Virus record (IMG/VR): IMGVR_UViG_3300037245_000684
Location: 1 to 46,971 of that record
Source: a virus
Strand: one strand, 5' to 3'
Length of the DNA: 46,971 bases
The translations under genes were made by a program, and so were the position numbers. The stretch's first letter is position 1; every line of letters starts with the position of its first letter. Below the pieces are notes generated by a model. The model was given only the letters and a program-made list of their open reading frames with translations. It did no database searches and had not been told where the DNA came from. Positions 30,775 through 37,643 of the stretch are shown one piece after another.

Positions 30775-31469
30775 AACCGAAACATTTAAAGCCTGAAATG
30801 GCACTGGCTGTACTTGAGGATCGTAAAAAGCAAACGAGAATGCCAGTTCCAGGACTTGAGGGGGAATGGATATACTCTGGCCCCAACTGCAACGGCGATC
30901 ACTTATTTGTCGCAACTGATTGGCAGCAACGCAAGATAGATGTCTCTGACTGCACTGTGATACGCAAACCTAAGTACAAAATCGGGGACGTACTCTATAT
31001 CCGCGAGCGGGCAAGATTGATCGATGTAAAAAATGGTGGGGAGTTTTGCGAAGACAGCACTGTCAAGTGGCTAGTAAGATATAAATATGAAGCCGACGGG
31101 ATAGAAACCGACTGGATTTACAAGCCCAGAAGAATAAAGCACCACGAGGTAGGCACTTGCTGTTCAAACGGTTGCTTCCGCGAGCTTGCCCGGATATTTG
31201 TTAAGATTACAGGGGTTCGGGTGGAATGGTCTGAGGACATGACCGAAGCCGATTGCATTGCAGAGGGCGTAAGGAAAGTATCAAAAGACGCAGAGATTTA
31301 TAAGTATTGCATTTACGATCATGGCGACTACAGTTCTGTGCCGTGGTGTGATATGCCGCGATCTCCGAGGCCGGTTTTCGATAAGATGTGGGATTCGTGC
31401 TACCCGAAACTAAAAGGGAAACCGCACTGGCGATTTGTTTTTGACTTTAAGAGGATTGCGAAACCATGA
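30771..31469 (+). CDS. ASCH-domain phage protein (232 aa)
   Basis: I use ATG 30771, which overlaps the previous stop and has GGGAGA upstream; an ATG at 30756 is alternative. 'HLKPEMALAVLEDRKKQTRM' and 'KIGDVLYIRERARL' near the start, then 'ARIFVKITGVRVEWSEDMTEADCIAEGV' and 'FDKMWDSCYPK...HWRFVFDFKRI', follow the ASCH family of phage proteins, a PUA-like RNA-binding fold. The family is common in phage early regions. The molecular target is unknown. Confidence 0.7.
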   Translation: MKPKHLKPEMALAVLEDRKKQTRMPVPGLEGEWIYSGPNCNGDHLFVATDWQQRKIDVSDCTVIRKPKYKIGDVLYIRERARLIDVKNGGEFCEDSTVKWLVRYKYEADGIETDWIYKPRRIKHHEVGTCCSNGCFRELARIFVKITGVRVEWSEDMTEADCIAEGVRKVSKDAEIYKYCIYDHGDYSSVPWCDMPRSPRPVFDKMWDSCYPKLKGKPHWRFVFDFKRIAKP

Positions 31470-31771
31470 GCAAACTAACAAGAGAAGCAAAGCATAGGAA
31501 ATGCACGGTAATGTCTAACGTATGCAATAGAAACCCAGAGACGACCGTATTGGCCCATTTGAACATGAGAGCTGTGTTTCGCTGCGGTATGGGCCAAAAA
31601 CCCCCTGACTGGGCCGGTGCGTGGGCATGTAACCCTTGCCATGACCTCCTGGATGGTAGGGTCAAGAGTGACGATTACACGGCAGAGGAAATCGAAAACA
31701 TGCACTTGATGGGCATGGTTCGGACACTGAAAATCTTAGATGACGAGGAAAAGCTACCATGGATTGCATAG
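31466..31771 (+). CDS. YbcO-like HNH nuclease (DUF1364, 101 aa)
   Basis: 'SNVCNRNPETTVLAHLNM...CGMGQKPPDWAGAWACNPCHDLLDGR' is the DUF1364/YbcO signature, including the C-x2-CHD pair that coordinates metal. Prophage YbcO is a small DNA nuclease associated with recombination genes. The gene overlaps both neighbours and sits among recombination proteins as in lambdoid nin-type regions. Confidence 0.8.
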   Translation: MSKLTREAKHRKCTVMSNVCNRNPETTVLAHLNMRAVFRCGMGQKPPDWAGAWACNPCHDLLDGRVKSDDYTAEEIENMHLMGMVRTLKILDDEEKLPWIA

Positions 31772-32229
31772 GCATCAAGAAAAACGGCAAGCCAAACTTC
31801 CCCCCTGCTATTCAAAGGCAATGGCAAGAGAAGTGGGCTAAGGTCAAAGAAGGCCAGCACTTCAAATGGTCGCTGACTATACCGAATAACGGCAAGTCTC
31901 AGGCACAGCTTGGATTGATCTTCGGAAACCTAATCGCCAACGCAGTAGAGCAGGCAAACGAGAAGCATGTAACCACCGAGCAGATGATGATATTCTTACT
32001 AAACGACGCGATGAACAATGAATCCAATGGCGTTCCCGTGGATAAGGATTTCTTGCATTCGTTTATGTATGTAATCTGCCCGACATTTAGCGACGATGGC
32101 GAGCCTATAACGCTTAGAGATATGGATAAGCAGCAGGCCAGCCGGTTATTTACAGTAGTGCAGACGTTTTTAGCTAGACCAGGAATTGAGATCATTATCG
32201 ACGATCCGCCTGAATTAGAAACCAAATAA
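31759..32229 (+). CDS. NinB-like recombination protein, tentative (156 aa)
   Basis: 'HFKWSLTIPNNGKSQAQLGLIFGNLIANAVEQ' resembles the region of NinB/Orf-like proteins in which small phage recombination mediators begin after 'RSLdQNrklW'. The rest is helical ('FLHSFMYVICPTFS...MDKQQASRLFTVVQTFLA'). Its position after a YbcO-like gene is like lambda nin regions. It could instead be an unrelated helical protein, so the name is tentative. Confidence 0.5.
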   Translation: MDCIGIKKNGKPNFPPAIQRQWQEKWAKVKEGQHFKWSLTIPNNGKSQAQLGLIFGNLIANAVEQANEKHVTTEQMMIFLLNDAMNNESNGVPVDKDFLHSFMYVICPTFSDDGEPITLRDMDKQQASRLFTVVQTFLARPGIEIIIDDPPELETK

Positions 32230-32246
32230 CTTTTAAGGAGCATGAC

Positions 32247-32648
32247 ATGGAATGGAAATTTCGCGGGAAAGTAATAAGCGGCGAGCAAAAAAAGAACACG
32301 TGGGCATACGGTTATTATTCAAAAGAATGGTCCCGTGATTCAGCAGGCGGTAGTTCGATACGGCATTATATTTACTGTTTTGATAGCCAAAAGAAACTGA
32401 GAGTCAATGGCGAGTCAGTAGGCTTATGTACGGGGCTTAAGTGTAAGAATGGAGTTGATATATACGAGGGCGATATAGTTAAAGCTCCAGCGTATTTTGA
32501 TGGCAATAGAGAACTTTGCTTCAATAAACTAATGGCCATTGCAACTGTCGACAAGGATGGGTCGCATCGCATCGACTTGTTAATGCTGGACTTATTGGAA
32601 GTAGTTGGCTCAACCACCGACACCCCGGAACTCCTGGAGTCAAAATGA
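32247..32648 (+). CDS. YopX-domain protein (133 aa)
   Basis: 'EWKFRGKVISGEQKKNTWAYGYY' and 'VGLCTGLKCKNGVDIYEGDIVKAPA' are diagnostic of the YopX family (FRGkd...W.yG...; tGlkDknGk.IyEGDIv). It is common in phages of many hosts, a beta-barrel protein of unknown function. The stop overlaps the next ATG. Confidence 0.8.
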   Translation: MEWKFRGKVISGEQKKNTWAYGYYSKEWSRDSAGGSSIRHYIYCFDSQKKLRVNGESVGLCTGLKCKNGVDIYEGDIVKAPAYFDGNRELCFNKLMAIATVDKDGSHRIDLLMLDLLEVVGSTTDTPELLESK

Positions 32649-32803
32649 GCAATGCAAGAACAATGGAACTCTGTAAAACCTGCACAAAGACCGAAAAAGA
32701 GGGCAAAACCCTAATCTGCACCCCAAGAGGCAAGCCCTGTACTGTTCATGTTAGCGATACTAGAGAGGGCTGTGTGAACTATGAAGCCCGACCAGAACTA
32801 TAA
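32645..32803 (+). CDS. Small Cys-containing protein (52 aa)
   Basis: ATG 32645 overlaps the YopX stop and encodes MSNARTMELCKTCTKTEKEG, then CTPRGKPC and a final Cys. Five Cys in a compact basic protein suggest metal binding (CxxC plus later Cys). No family recognised. Confidence 0.55.
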   Translation: MSNARTMELCKTCTKTEKEGKTLICTPRGKPCTVHVSDTREGCVNYEARPEL

Positions 32804-32829
32804 TAATACTTTTATGAAAGGATTGAAAG

Positions 32830-33273
32830 ATGAAGTATAGCACAAAAAGAAGTTTGCCGGGGAAAGTTAAGCCTCAGATAGTTGGCGAGCAGATCGAGAA
32901 ACTCAAAGCAAGGTTTGGGCATATAACCCCTGATATGCTCGTTAAAGAAGCTACCAAGAAAAGGTCACCTCTACATGGCTGCTTTACATGGGATGACAAA
33001 AAGGCCGGCGTATTACGACGATTAGACGAAGCTCGTTACTTGCTCCGCATGATTACCGTGGAAGTCGAAACAGAAGACGATCCTATTGTTACGAGGGCGT
33101 TCGTGTCGGTGACCGAGGAGTCAATTTATACCACGATAGAATCAGCACTCGCCGATGATGACATGCGAGAAAGCCTGTTGAATCAGGCAAAGAAAGAATT
33201 GCGGTCTTTTAAATTTAAGTATTCACAGTTGAAAGAATTGGCCGTTGTCTTTTCGGCTATTGAGAATGTATAG
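32830..33273 (+). CDS. 'SPLHxxFxWDD' phage protein directly upstream of the pentamer array (147 aa)
   Basis: The core 'ITPDMLVKEATKKRSPLHGCFTWDDKKAGVLRRLDEARYLLRMITVEV' (residues ~32-80) belongs to a widespread but uncharacterised phage family with the pattern SPLH..F.WDD..A....RL..AR.LiR. The N-terminus suggests a helix-turn-helix; the last ~40 residues are a basic helix ('LNQAKKELRSFKFKYSQLKE'). Its stop codon TAG at 33271-33273 is 1 nt before the first TCAG of the array, so array and gene are contiguous. It may be a partner of the array/220-aa protein. Confidence 0.75.
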   Translation: MKYSTKRSLPGKVKPQIVGEQIEKLKARFGHITPDMLVKEATKKRSPLHGCFTWDDKKAGVLRRLDEARYLLRMITVEVETEDDPIVTRAFVSVTEESIYTTIESALADDDMRESLLNQAKKELRSFKFKYSQLKELAVVFSAIENV

Positions 33274-33274
33274 C

Positions 33275-33694
33275 TCAGGTTCGTCGTGTTCCGGTTAGTT
33301 TCGTCACGTCAGTTAAGTCGGGATAAGGTGCGTTTGGGTAAGTTTGATTGCGTCTTGTCAGTCAAGTTGAGTTTTGCTCAGTCGAGGCTAGTTATGTTGT
33401 GTTGCGTTGAGTCAGTCGGGTTCAGGTGGGCTATGTTCAGTTGCGTTTAGTTTGGTTATGTCAGTTGGGTCGGGCTATGTCCAGTTCCGTTGCGTTATGT
33501 TCTGTCAGTCACGTCGCGTTAGGTTCAGTTATGATGCGTTGAGTTCAGTTTTGTCAGTCAAGTCGGGATAAGTAGTGTTGTGTTTAGTTAAGTCAGTCAA
33601 GTTATGACATGTAGCGTTCAGTTGAGTTAAGTTGATTTATGTTCCGTCAGTTATGTCGGGTTAAGCTGAGTTGCGGTACGTTCCGTCGAGTCAG
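33275..33694 (+). repeat. Pentanucleotide-period array: ten TCAG tetramers separating nine runs of (NYNNG)6-10
   Basis: The 420-bp stretch parses completely as TCAG-(NYNNG)n with n = 6, 9, 10, 9, 8, 9, 7, 10, 8 and a final TCAG. TCAG starts at 33275, 33309, 33358, 33412, 33461, 33505, 33554, 33593, 33647 and 33691. Of 76 pentamers, 74 end in G (exceptions TTTGA, TTGAT), 74 have a pyrimidine second, and 61 start with T; positions 3 and 4 are free. Units such as TCGGG, TTGCG, TTATG and TTCAG recur. All frames on both strands contain stops, so it is non-coding. It lies in one transcription unit between the 147-aa and 220-aa genes with no terminator visible. Confidence 0.9.
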
Positions 33695-33726
33695 TTAAAT
33701 TATAATTTTATTAAAGGGTTAGAAAG

Positions 33727-34389
33727 ATGGCAAAGAAAAAAGCAGTAGAAACAAAAATCGTAGAGATTCACGCATTGAATCGCAAACAGTTAACCGTTAA
33801 TATCGTTGGCGATACACCTTTATTCGTCCACCGGCTGCCTGCAAAGCTCAAGATCGAGTTTGAGGCAAGGAATATGGGTAAGGCAATGCCAAAGAACAAG
33901 GTCAGAGATAAGCAGGTTGAGTTCTGCGAATCCCTGTACTGGCTAGACAAGGCTGGCAATGAGATCGTTGCAAAGAAAGACGTTTCAAAGCATAAGTATT
34001 GGGGGTTCCCTGCGTCCGGCTTCAAGAAAGCAGCGATCAGTTCTTGCCGTGCATTCAAAAGTATTAAGATGACAGAAATGCGAGGAGCTTTCCATGTAAA
34101 CGGTCGATATGTAATGATCGAGGGATCGCCGAGAATCCAGCAAGAGCAGGGATGTGACGGTATCTGGGTTCGCGAAGGCGGCAAAGGACCTGGAACCGGA
34201 ACGCCAAATATCCGGTATCGTGCGGAATATCCTGAATGGTCTGCAAAGCTCAATATTACTTACAATGGTAATATGATTACAGCAGAGCAGATATTCAACC
34301 TCTTTAATACTGCCGGGTTCAGTGTTGGAGTTGGCGAGGATCGTCCAGATAAGAGCGGTGGGACCGGTGGAATGTTCCATGTAGAATAA
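33727..34389 (+). CDS. RAMP/Cas7-like phage protein downstream of the array (220 aa), hypothesised
   Basis: Visible features are 'VNIVGDTPLFVHRL' (24-37), 'YWGFPASGFKKAAISSCRAF' (91-110), 'MRGAFHVNGRYVMIEG' (118-133), 'NIRYRAEYPEWSAKLNITYN' (161-180) and 'FNTAGFSVGVGEDRPDKSGG' (193-212). The order TPL..H, then G.P.s.fK.A..s, then a C-terminal Gly-rich loop resembles RAMP proteins (Cas7, Csm3, Cmr), where these are an RRM strand, the 'PGSSLKGALRS' helix and the RNA-contacting G-loop. It belongs to a common uncharacterised phage family. The resemblance is by eye and needs structure prediction. The gene starts 32 bp after the array, with AAAGGG as ribosome site, and is followed by a terminator. 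Confidence 0.55.
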   Translation: MAKKKAVETKIVEIHALNRKQLTVNIVGDTPLFVHRLPAKLKIEFEARNMGKAMPKNKVRDKQVEFCESLYWLDKAGNEIVAKKDVSKHKYWGFPASGFKKAAISSCRAFKSIKMTEMRGAFHVNGRYVMIEGSPRIQQEQGCDGIWVREGGKGPGTGTPNIRYRAEYPEWSAKLNITYNGNMITAEQIFNLFNTAGFSVGVGEDRPDKSGGTGGMFHVE

Positions 34390-34394
34390 GTTCT

Positions 34395-34440
34395 AACCCC
34401 GTTAAGCTCCTGCGGATCGTTTCCGTGGGGGCATCTTTTA
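34395..34440 (+). terminator. Terminator after the RAMP-like gene
   Basis: CCCC (34397-34400) pairs with GGGG (34427-34430) around an inner CGGA-TCGTT-TCCG hairpin, followed by CATCTTTTA. It would end the operon that includes the array. The stem is interrupted, so efficiency is uncertain. Confidence 0.5.
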
Positions 34441-34472
34441 TCTCAGGTCTTGAAATAAAATAAATTTAGTGC

Positions 34473-34501
34473 TTGACTTATATGCAGTTAGAGGTTATAG
34501 T
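34473..34501 (+). promoter_or_regulatory. Sigma70 promoter for the ~100-nt structured RNA
   Basis: TTGACT (34473-34478) and TATAGT (34496-34501) are separated by exactly 17 bp. The same CTTGACTT context begins the leaders of both plus-strand HNH genes (27373, 39265). Transcription would start near 34508. Confidence 0.75.
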
Positions 34502-34507
34502 TTAAAT

Positions 34508-34607
34508 ATTAGATCGCCCTAGAAGACGATGCCAGCTATAATAATACACATTCAAAAGATTCACAGCGAACTGTCTTCTAGGGCCTTCGCACGTGAATCT
34601 TTTTTTA
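34508..34607 (+). ncRNA. Putative ~100-nt pseudoknot RNA with its own terminator
   Basis: Two perfect helices are interleaved: GCCCTAGAAGAC (34516-34527) with GTCTTCTAGGGC (34573-34584), 12 bp; and AAAAGATTCAC (34554-34564) with GTGAATCTTTT (34593-34603), 11 bp, followed by more Ts (to 34606). The order 1-2-1'-2' gives an H-type pseudoknot or two exclusive folds, the second being an intrinsic terminator. With the promoter just upstream this has all parts of a small RNA gene or a transcription attenuator for the gene at 34619. No known family was recognised. Confidence 0.7.
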
Positions 34608-34618
34608 TGGAGTAAATT

Positions 34619-35131
34619 ATGAACAATTCAAACCTTATTAAATGTTTCGTTTGCTTTCTCGACGGAAAGCCATGCGGCAATAATCAGAGATTATCAAGGA
34701 CTAAAAAGAAACTACTCAAGAAGGCTATATCGCTATTAAGGTGCTTGCGTTCTAATTTTGAAATGTGGGAATACCCTTCGTCTTGCACTCCTTTTTCTGA
34801 CTATAAATATTTCCTACCGTTTATAAAGAATATGAACTTTTACCATAAATACAAGGATGTTTACCTCAAAGTAATGCTCTACGCAAGCGATCACCTTGAG
34901 GAATTAGCATTCATTAAGCAAGAAAGTGGGTACTTATTGGCCTTTCCCTGGGAAGAAGACAATGGCCTTTATACGGTAGAGGGTTCCATGCCCTTGCAGT
35001 TCGGGTGCAACCCCGACGATGGAACATGGGCATACGGGGAAACTCGTTCGATTTGTGAACACTTCGGAGTCAATATTCTCACGACAAAAAATGAACGTGA
35101 CTTCATAAAACAGATCGCAACTAAGGACTAA
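34619..35131 (+). CDS. Protein of unknown function behind the structured RNA (170 aa)
   Basis: MNNSNLIKCFVCFLDGKPCG, with three Cys, is followed by a basic helix ('LSRTKKKLLKKAISLLRCLR'), an aromatic-rich middle and a C-terminal part 'MPLQFGCNPDDGTWAYGETRSICEHFG'. A TATGGAG site overlapping the end of the terminator-like helix precedes the ATG, so folding of the RNA could control both transcription and translation. No family recognised. Confidence 0.6.
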   Translation: MNNSNLIKCFVCFLDGKPCGNNQRLSRTKKKLLKKAISLLRCLRSNFEMWEYPSSCTPFSDYKYFLPFIKNMNFYHKYKDVYLKVMLYASDHLEELAFIKQESGYLLAFPWEEDNGLYTVEGSMPLQFGCNPDDGTWAYGETRSICEHFGVNILTTKNERDFIKQIATKD

Positions 35132-35134
35132 CAC

Positions 35135-35191
35135 ATGCAAGGCTGGATAAAACTACATAGAAAGCTGATAGAATGCCACAAGGACGAATAA
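35135..35191 (+). pseudogene. Remnant start of a replisome-organiser-type gene (18 codons)
   Basis: ATG 35135, with AAGGA upstream, encodes MQGWIKLHRKLIECHKDE and stops at 35191. 'M.GWIKLHRKll' is the typical first line of phage replisome-organiser/initiator proteins, but it ends and the real initiator gene starts in another frame at 35173. It looks like a recombination joint between two initiator types, or a short translated leader coupling the initiator. Confidence 0.45.
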
Positions 35192-35895
35192 TACTAAAGT
35201 CAATATGCCAAAGCAAGAAATTGTCGCAGCTTAAAAGCGATGGCGCAAGACTTTTGTACACTTGGTTGCTCCCAAACTTGGACATTCAAGGGTGTTTCTC
35301 TGGCGACGAATATGTAATCATGGGCCAGATATTCACAAGGCTCAAAAAAGCACCGGACGAAGTGACTGGATTCCTCCAAGACTTGCACGATTGCGGTTTA
35401 ATTATCTGGTATGAAGCAGATGACGATAAATTTCTACATGTTCCTGATTTCGTTACCAAACAACCACGTCTAAACCCTATTAAAGAAGCTAAATCAACGA
35501 TTCCGATGCCAACTCCCGACCTACTCCCGACTAACTCCCGACCTACTCCAGACTTACTCCCCCCAAAGCAAAGCGAAGCAAAGGAAAGCAAAGCAAAGGA
35601 AAGTAAAGTTAAAGCGAAGGACGTTTCGTTTGAATCTAAAGATTCTTGTTCTTCGGTCGCCTCGCTCGAACTCAACTTCTACGATGGAGCGTGTGAGATA
35701 TTCAAGATCAAAAAGCCCGCTGACCATACAACACTGCGAAACGTAGCAGAGTTTTTAGGAAAGAAATACGAGTTTGATGATAAGATTTTCAAGAAAGTAC
35801 AGAAAGTTGCAATAGAAAGCGTTGGCGGTAATGTTCCAATAGCTCTTTTCATGAGCAGGATGAAATCAGAATTTGATTATCGGAAACCAGAATAA
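35173..35895 (+). CDS. Winged-helix replication initiator-like protein (240 aa)
   Basis: Residues 1-105 ('KSICQSKKLSQLKSDGARLLYTWLLPNLDIQGCFSGD...VTGFLQDLHDCGLIIWYEADDDKFLHVPDFVTKQPRLN') follow the common phage initiator winged-helix pattern in which 'sk.l..Ls..arlLyt.L...aD..Gr' is followed by a small beta wing. A Pro/Lys/Ser/Glu-rich linker (~110-150) precedes a C-terminal helical domain, the usual place for helicase-loader binding. It probably opens the origin and recruits host helicase; no phage helicase or polymerase is encoded. Confidence 0.75.
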   Translation: MPQGRIILKSICQSKKLSQLKSDGARLLYTWLLPNLDIQGCFSGDEYVIMGQIFTRLKKAPDEVTGFLQDLHDCGLIIWYEADDDKFLHVPDFVTKQPRLNPIKEAKSTIPMPTPDLLPTNSRPTPDLLPPKQSEAKESKAKESKVKAKDVSFESKDSCSSVASLELNFYDGACEIFKIKKPADHTTLRNVAEFLGKKYEFDDKIFKKVQKVAIESVGGNVPIALFMSRMKSEFDYRKPE

Positions 35896-36356
35896 TGCCT
35901 ATCAAAAAAACAGTTTACGGATGCAAATTTAAGTGTGGTCAACGATGGAAGCCCAATAAATCCTTCATCTCGGAACACGAAAAGCACTGCTTTAGCAATA
36001 TAGACAGGGTTCCTTATGATGGAGAATTAACGTACTTTAAACAGACAGGCAAAATAGTTGATTACGGATATGACGACAGCATTAATATGACTTGGTACGA
36101 GTGGAACGACCACGACGAAATGCCGAAGTGGTGGCCGGGCGAAGGCAAGATATATATATCAGGCAAATGGTTTGACGTTAAGGGCTATGAATGCAAGGTG
36201 ATTGAGGGCGCTCATGGTTGTGCTGGCGGTGCTGGATGTGAGGATATTTGGCCTGCCAACTTGCACAAAATGACAACTACGGCTCGACTTATGTGGTGGT
36301 TTGGCTACGAGCAACCACTTGTCGGGCCTCCTGAGCCTGGAGGGATTCCGTTTTGA
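35895..36356 (+). CDS. Protein of unknown function with N-terminal Cys/His site (153 aa)
   Basis: 'YGCKFKCGQRWKPNKSFISEHEKHCF' gives a possible Cys2-His-Cys zinc site at residues ~8-32. The body is unusually rich in Trp and Gly ('MTWYEWNDHDEMPKWWPGEGKIYISGKWF', 'GAHGCAGGAGC'). The start overlaps the stop of the initiator gene. No family recognised. Confidence 0.6.
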   Translation: MPIKKTVYGCKFKCGQRWKPNKSFISEHEKHCFSNIDRVPYDGELTYFKQTGKIVDYGYDDSINMTWYEWNDHDEMPKWWPGEGKIYISGKWFDVKGYECKVIEGAHGCAGGAGCEDIWPANLHKMTTTARLMWWFGYEQPLVGPPEPGGIPF

Positions 36357-36694
36357 CCTTAACTGACTTTAAAGCCAAATATTCCAGCGACCTCCGCAAT
36401 CACACTGTCGCAGCCCTGAAGGGCAATGCTGCTTTCATGGCCCTATGTGTCGAATCTCAAGAGATAAGGGACTACGTGCTACGTGAGCGGTCTGATATGA
36501 AGCGTGAAGACAATCCCTACAAGGTTACGTTCAAAAAACAAGAAAAGTTCGTGCCGGTAATTATCAAGGAACCGGAGCCAGTAAAAGCAGTTAAGCCGGA
36601 AGCCGTGAGCGATTCGCCGACAATAGCCGAGCTAATCAAGGATATACATAAATATCGCAAGACAAAGGGATTTAAACGCACTGGTATGTGCTAA
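36353..36694 (+). CDS. Protein of unknown function (113 aa, TTG start)
   Basis: The frame opens with TTG at 36353 overlapping the previous TGA, with GGAGGGA as ribosome site; no ATG lies near. An N-terminal helical region ('DLRNHTVAALKGNAAFMALC') is followed by a Lys/Glu/Pro/Val-rich linker and a basic C-terminal helix ('IAELIKDIHKYRKTKGFKRT'). The layout is like short helicase-loader-associated proteins, but this is only a suggestion. Confidence 0.55.
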   Translation: MTLTDFKAKYSSDLRNHTVAALKGNAAFMALCVESQEIRDYVLRERSDMKREDNPYKVTFKKQEKFVPVIIKEPEPVKAVKPEAVSDSPTIAELIKDIHKYRKTKGFKRTGMC

Positions 36695-36712
36695 GACTGA
36701 AAGGGAATTGAA

Positions 36713-36982
36713 ATGAAAACAATAACAAGCCAGCAAGACGGTAGCCCAAACCAGCGAATACCGAAGCTTGATAAAATTATTGAATTAGACAGAATGGTTA
36801 TGGACGTCAGAGACGATTTCAGGCGTGGCGTTAAAAGACCCTGTAGGGTTCCGGTTAAAGTTTGGAAGTATATGCTCCTTAACAATCAAGACTTCATAGT
36901 TATTGAAGGTAAAAACATGAGACTAAAAGCGGTGAGCCTCGGCGTTGGTGTACTTAACCTGACTATAAAAGAATTGAAATGA
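36713..36982 (+). CDS. Protein of unknown function (89 aa)
   Basis: Starts MKTITSQQDGSPNQRIPKLD after AAGGGAATTG. A helical first half is followed by a beta segment ('QDFIVIEGKNMRLKAVSLGVGVLNLTIK'). Its stop overlaps a possible small gene at 36979. Not recognised. Confidence 0.55.
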   Translation: MKTITSQQDGSPNQRIPKLDKIIELDRMVMDVRDDFRRGVKRPCRVPVKVWKYMLLNNQDFIVIEGKNMRLKAVSLGVGVLNLTIKELK

Positions 36983-37071
36983 GATTAAGACTGAACAAAG
37001 GTAGAGATAAGAACATGTATAACCTTGTGGATGGAACTATAGAAAGGGATCAGGATGGACGGCAGGACTAA
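36979..37071 (+). CDS. Possible very small protein (30 aa)
   Basis: ATG 36979 overlaps the previous TGA, and the frame ends at 37071 inside the next gene's start region. It encodes MRLRLNKGRDKNMYNLVDGT and a short acidic tail. Coupled start and overlapping end are suggestive, but the length makes it uncertain. Confidence 0.4.
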   Translation: MRLRLNKGRDKNMYNLVDGTIERDQDGRQD

Positions 37072-37576
37072 AAACCGATTGATTAAAGTACTAGAATTGT
37101 CTAAACGTGGCGTAGGCGGCGAAAAGGATAATGCAGATCGAATCTTACAGGCCGCTCTCATAGAACACGGCATCACTATTGACGACATCAAGAAAGAAGA
37201 ACAAGAGCTTATTGCTCTGTCTTATCACTCAGGGAACAAAGCAGACGAAAGGCTTTTAGTTCAAATAATAATCCACGTTGCCGATAGGTACGATATATTA
37301 AGCAGAAAAGAAGGAAAAAAAACTTGGTTCAAGCTGACTAATCTTGAGCATATAGAGGTCGAAGCGATGTATAAATACTACCGCAAGCTTTTGAAAAAAG
37401 AACAAGACCTCCTACTTACAGCTTTCATTCACAAGCATAATATTTTCCCTGCAACAGCCCAAAGCAACAGGGCGGGCGATCAAGAGACGAGCATGGAGGA
37501 TCAATTGAATATGATGCAGTTGATGGGAGGTCTTAGAAGCGGAAATTTCACGTCAACCAAAAAAAGGCTAAACTAA
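37055..37576 (+). CDS. DUF2786-like protein (173 aa)
   Basis: 'IKVLELSKRGVGGEKDNADRILQAALIEHGIT' (residues ~9-40) matches the DUF2786 N-terminal pattern (ki..Ll.kg...GE..nA......l...hgl...). The middle ('ADRYDILSRKEGKKTWFKLTNLEHIEVEAMYKYYRKLLKKEQDLLLTAFIHKHN') is helical and the end is Gln/Met-rich. Family members are phage proteins of unknown role. Confidence 0.65.
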   Translation: MDGRTKNRLIKVLELSKRGVGGEKDNADRILQAALIEHGITIDDIKKEEQELIALSYHSGNKADERLLVQIIIHVADRYDILSRKEGKKTWFKLTNLEHIEVEAMYKYYRKLLKKEQDLLLTAFIHKHNIFPATAQSNRAGDQETSMEDQLNMMQLMGGLRSGNFTSTKKRLN

Positions 37577-37643
37577 ATATGGGCGTATAACCCTTGCCGA
37601 TGGCGTGATAGATGTTGACTAAACTTTAAACGGAGAATGAACA

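Noticed and set aside
33275-33694. Conventional CRISPR array
   Set aside because: Units are 4-5 nt and the runs vary from 30 to 50 nt; there is no constant 24-37 nt repeat and no Cas1/Cas2.
33275-33694. Frameshifted coding region or degraded gene
   Set aside because: Stops occur in every frame on both strands, and a strict 5-nt period is incompatible with triplet coding.
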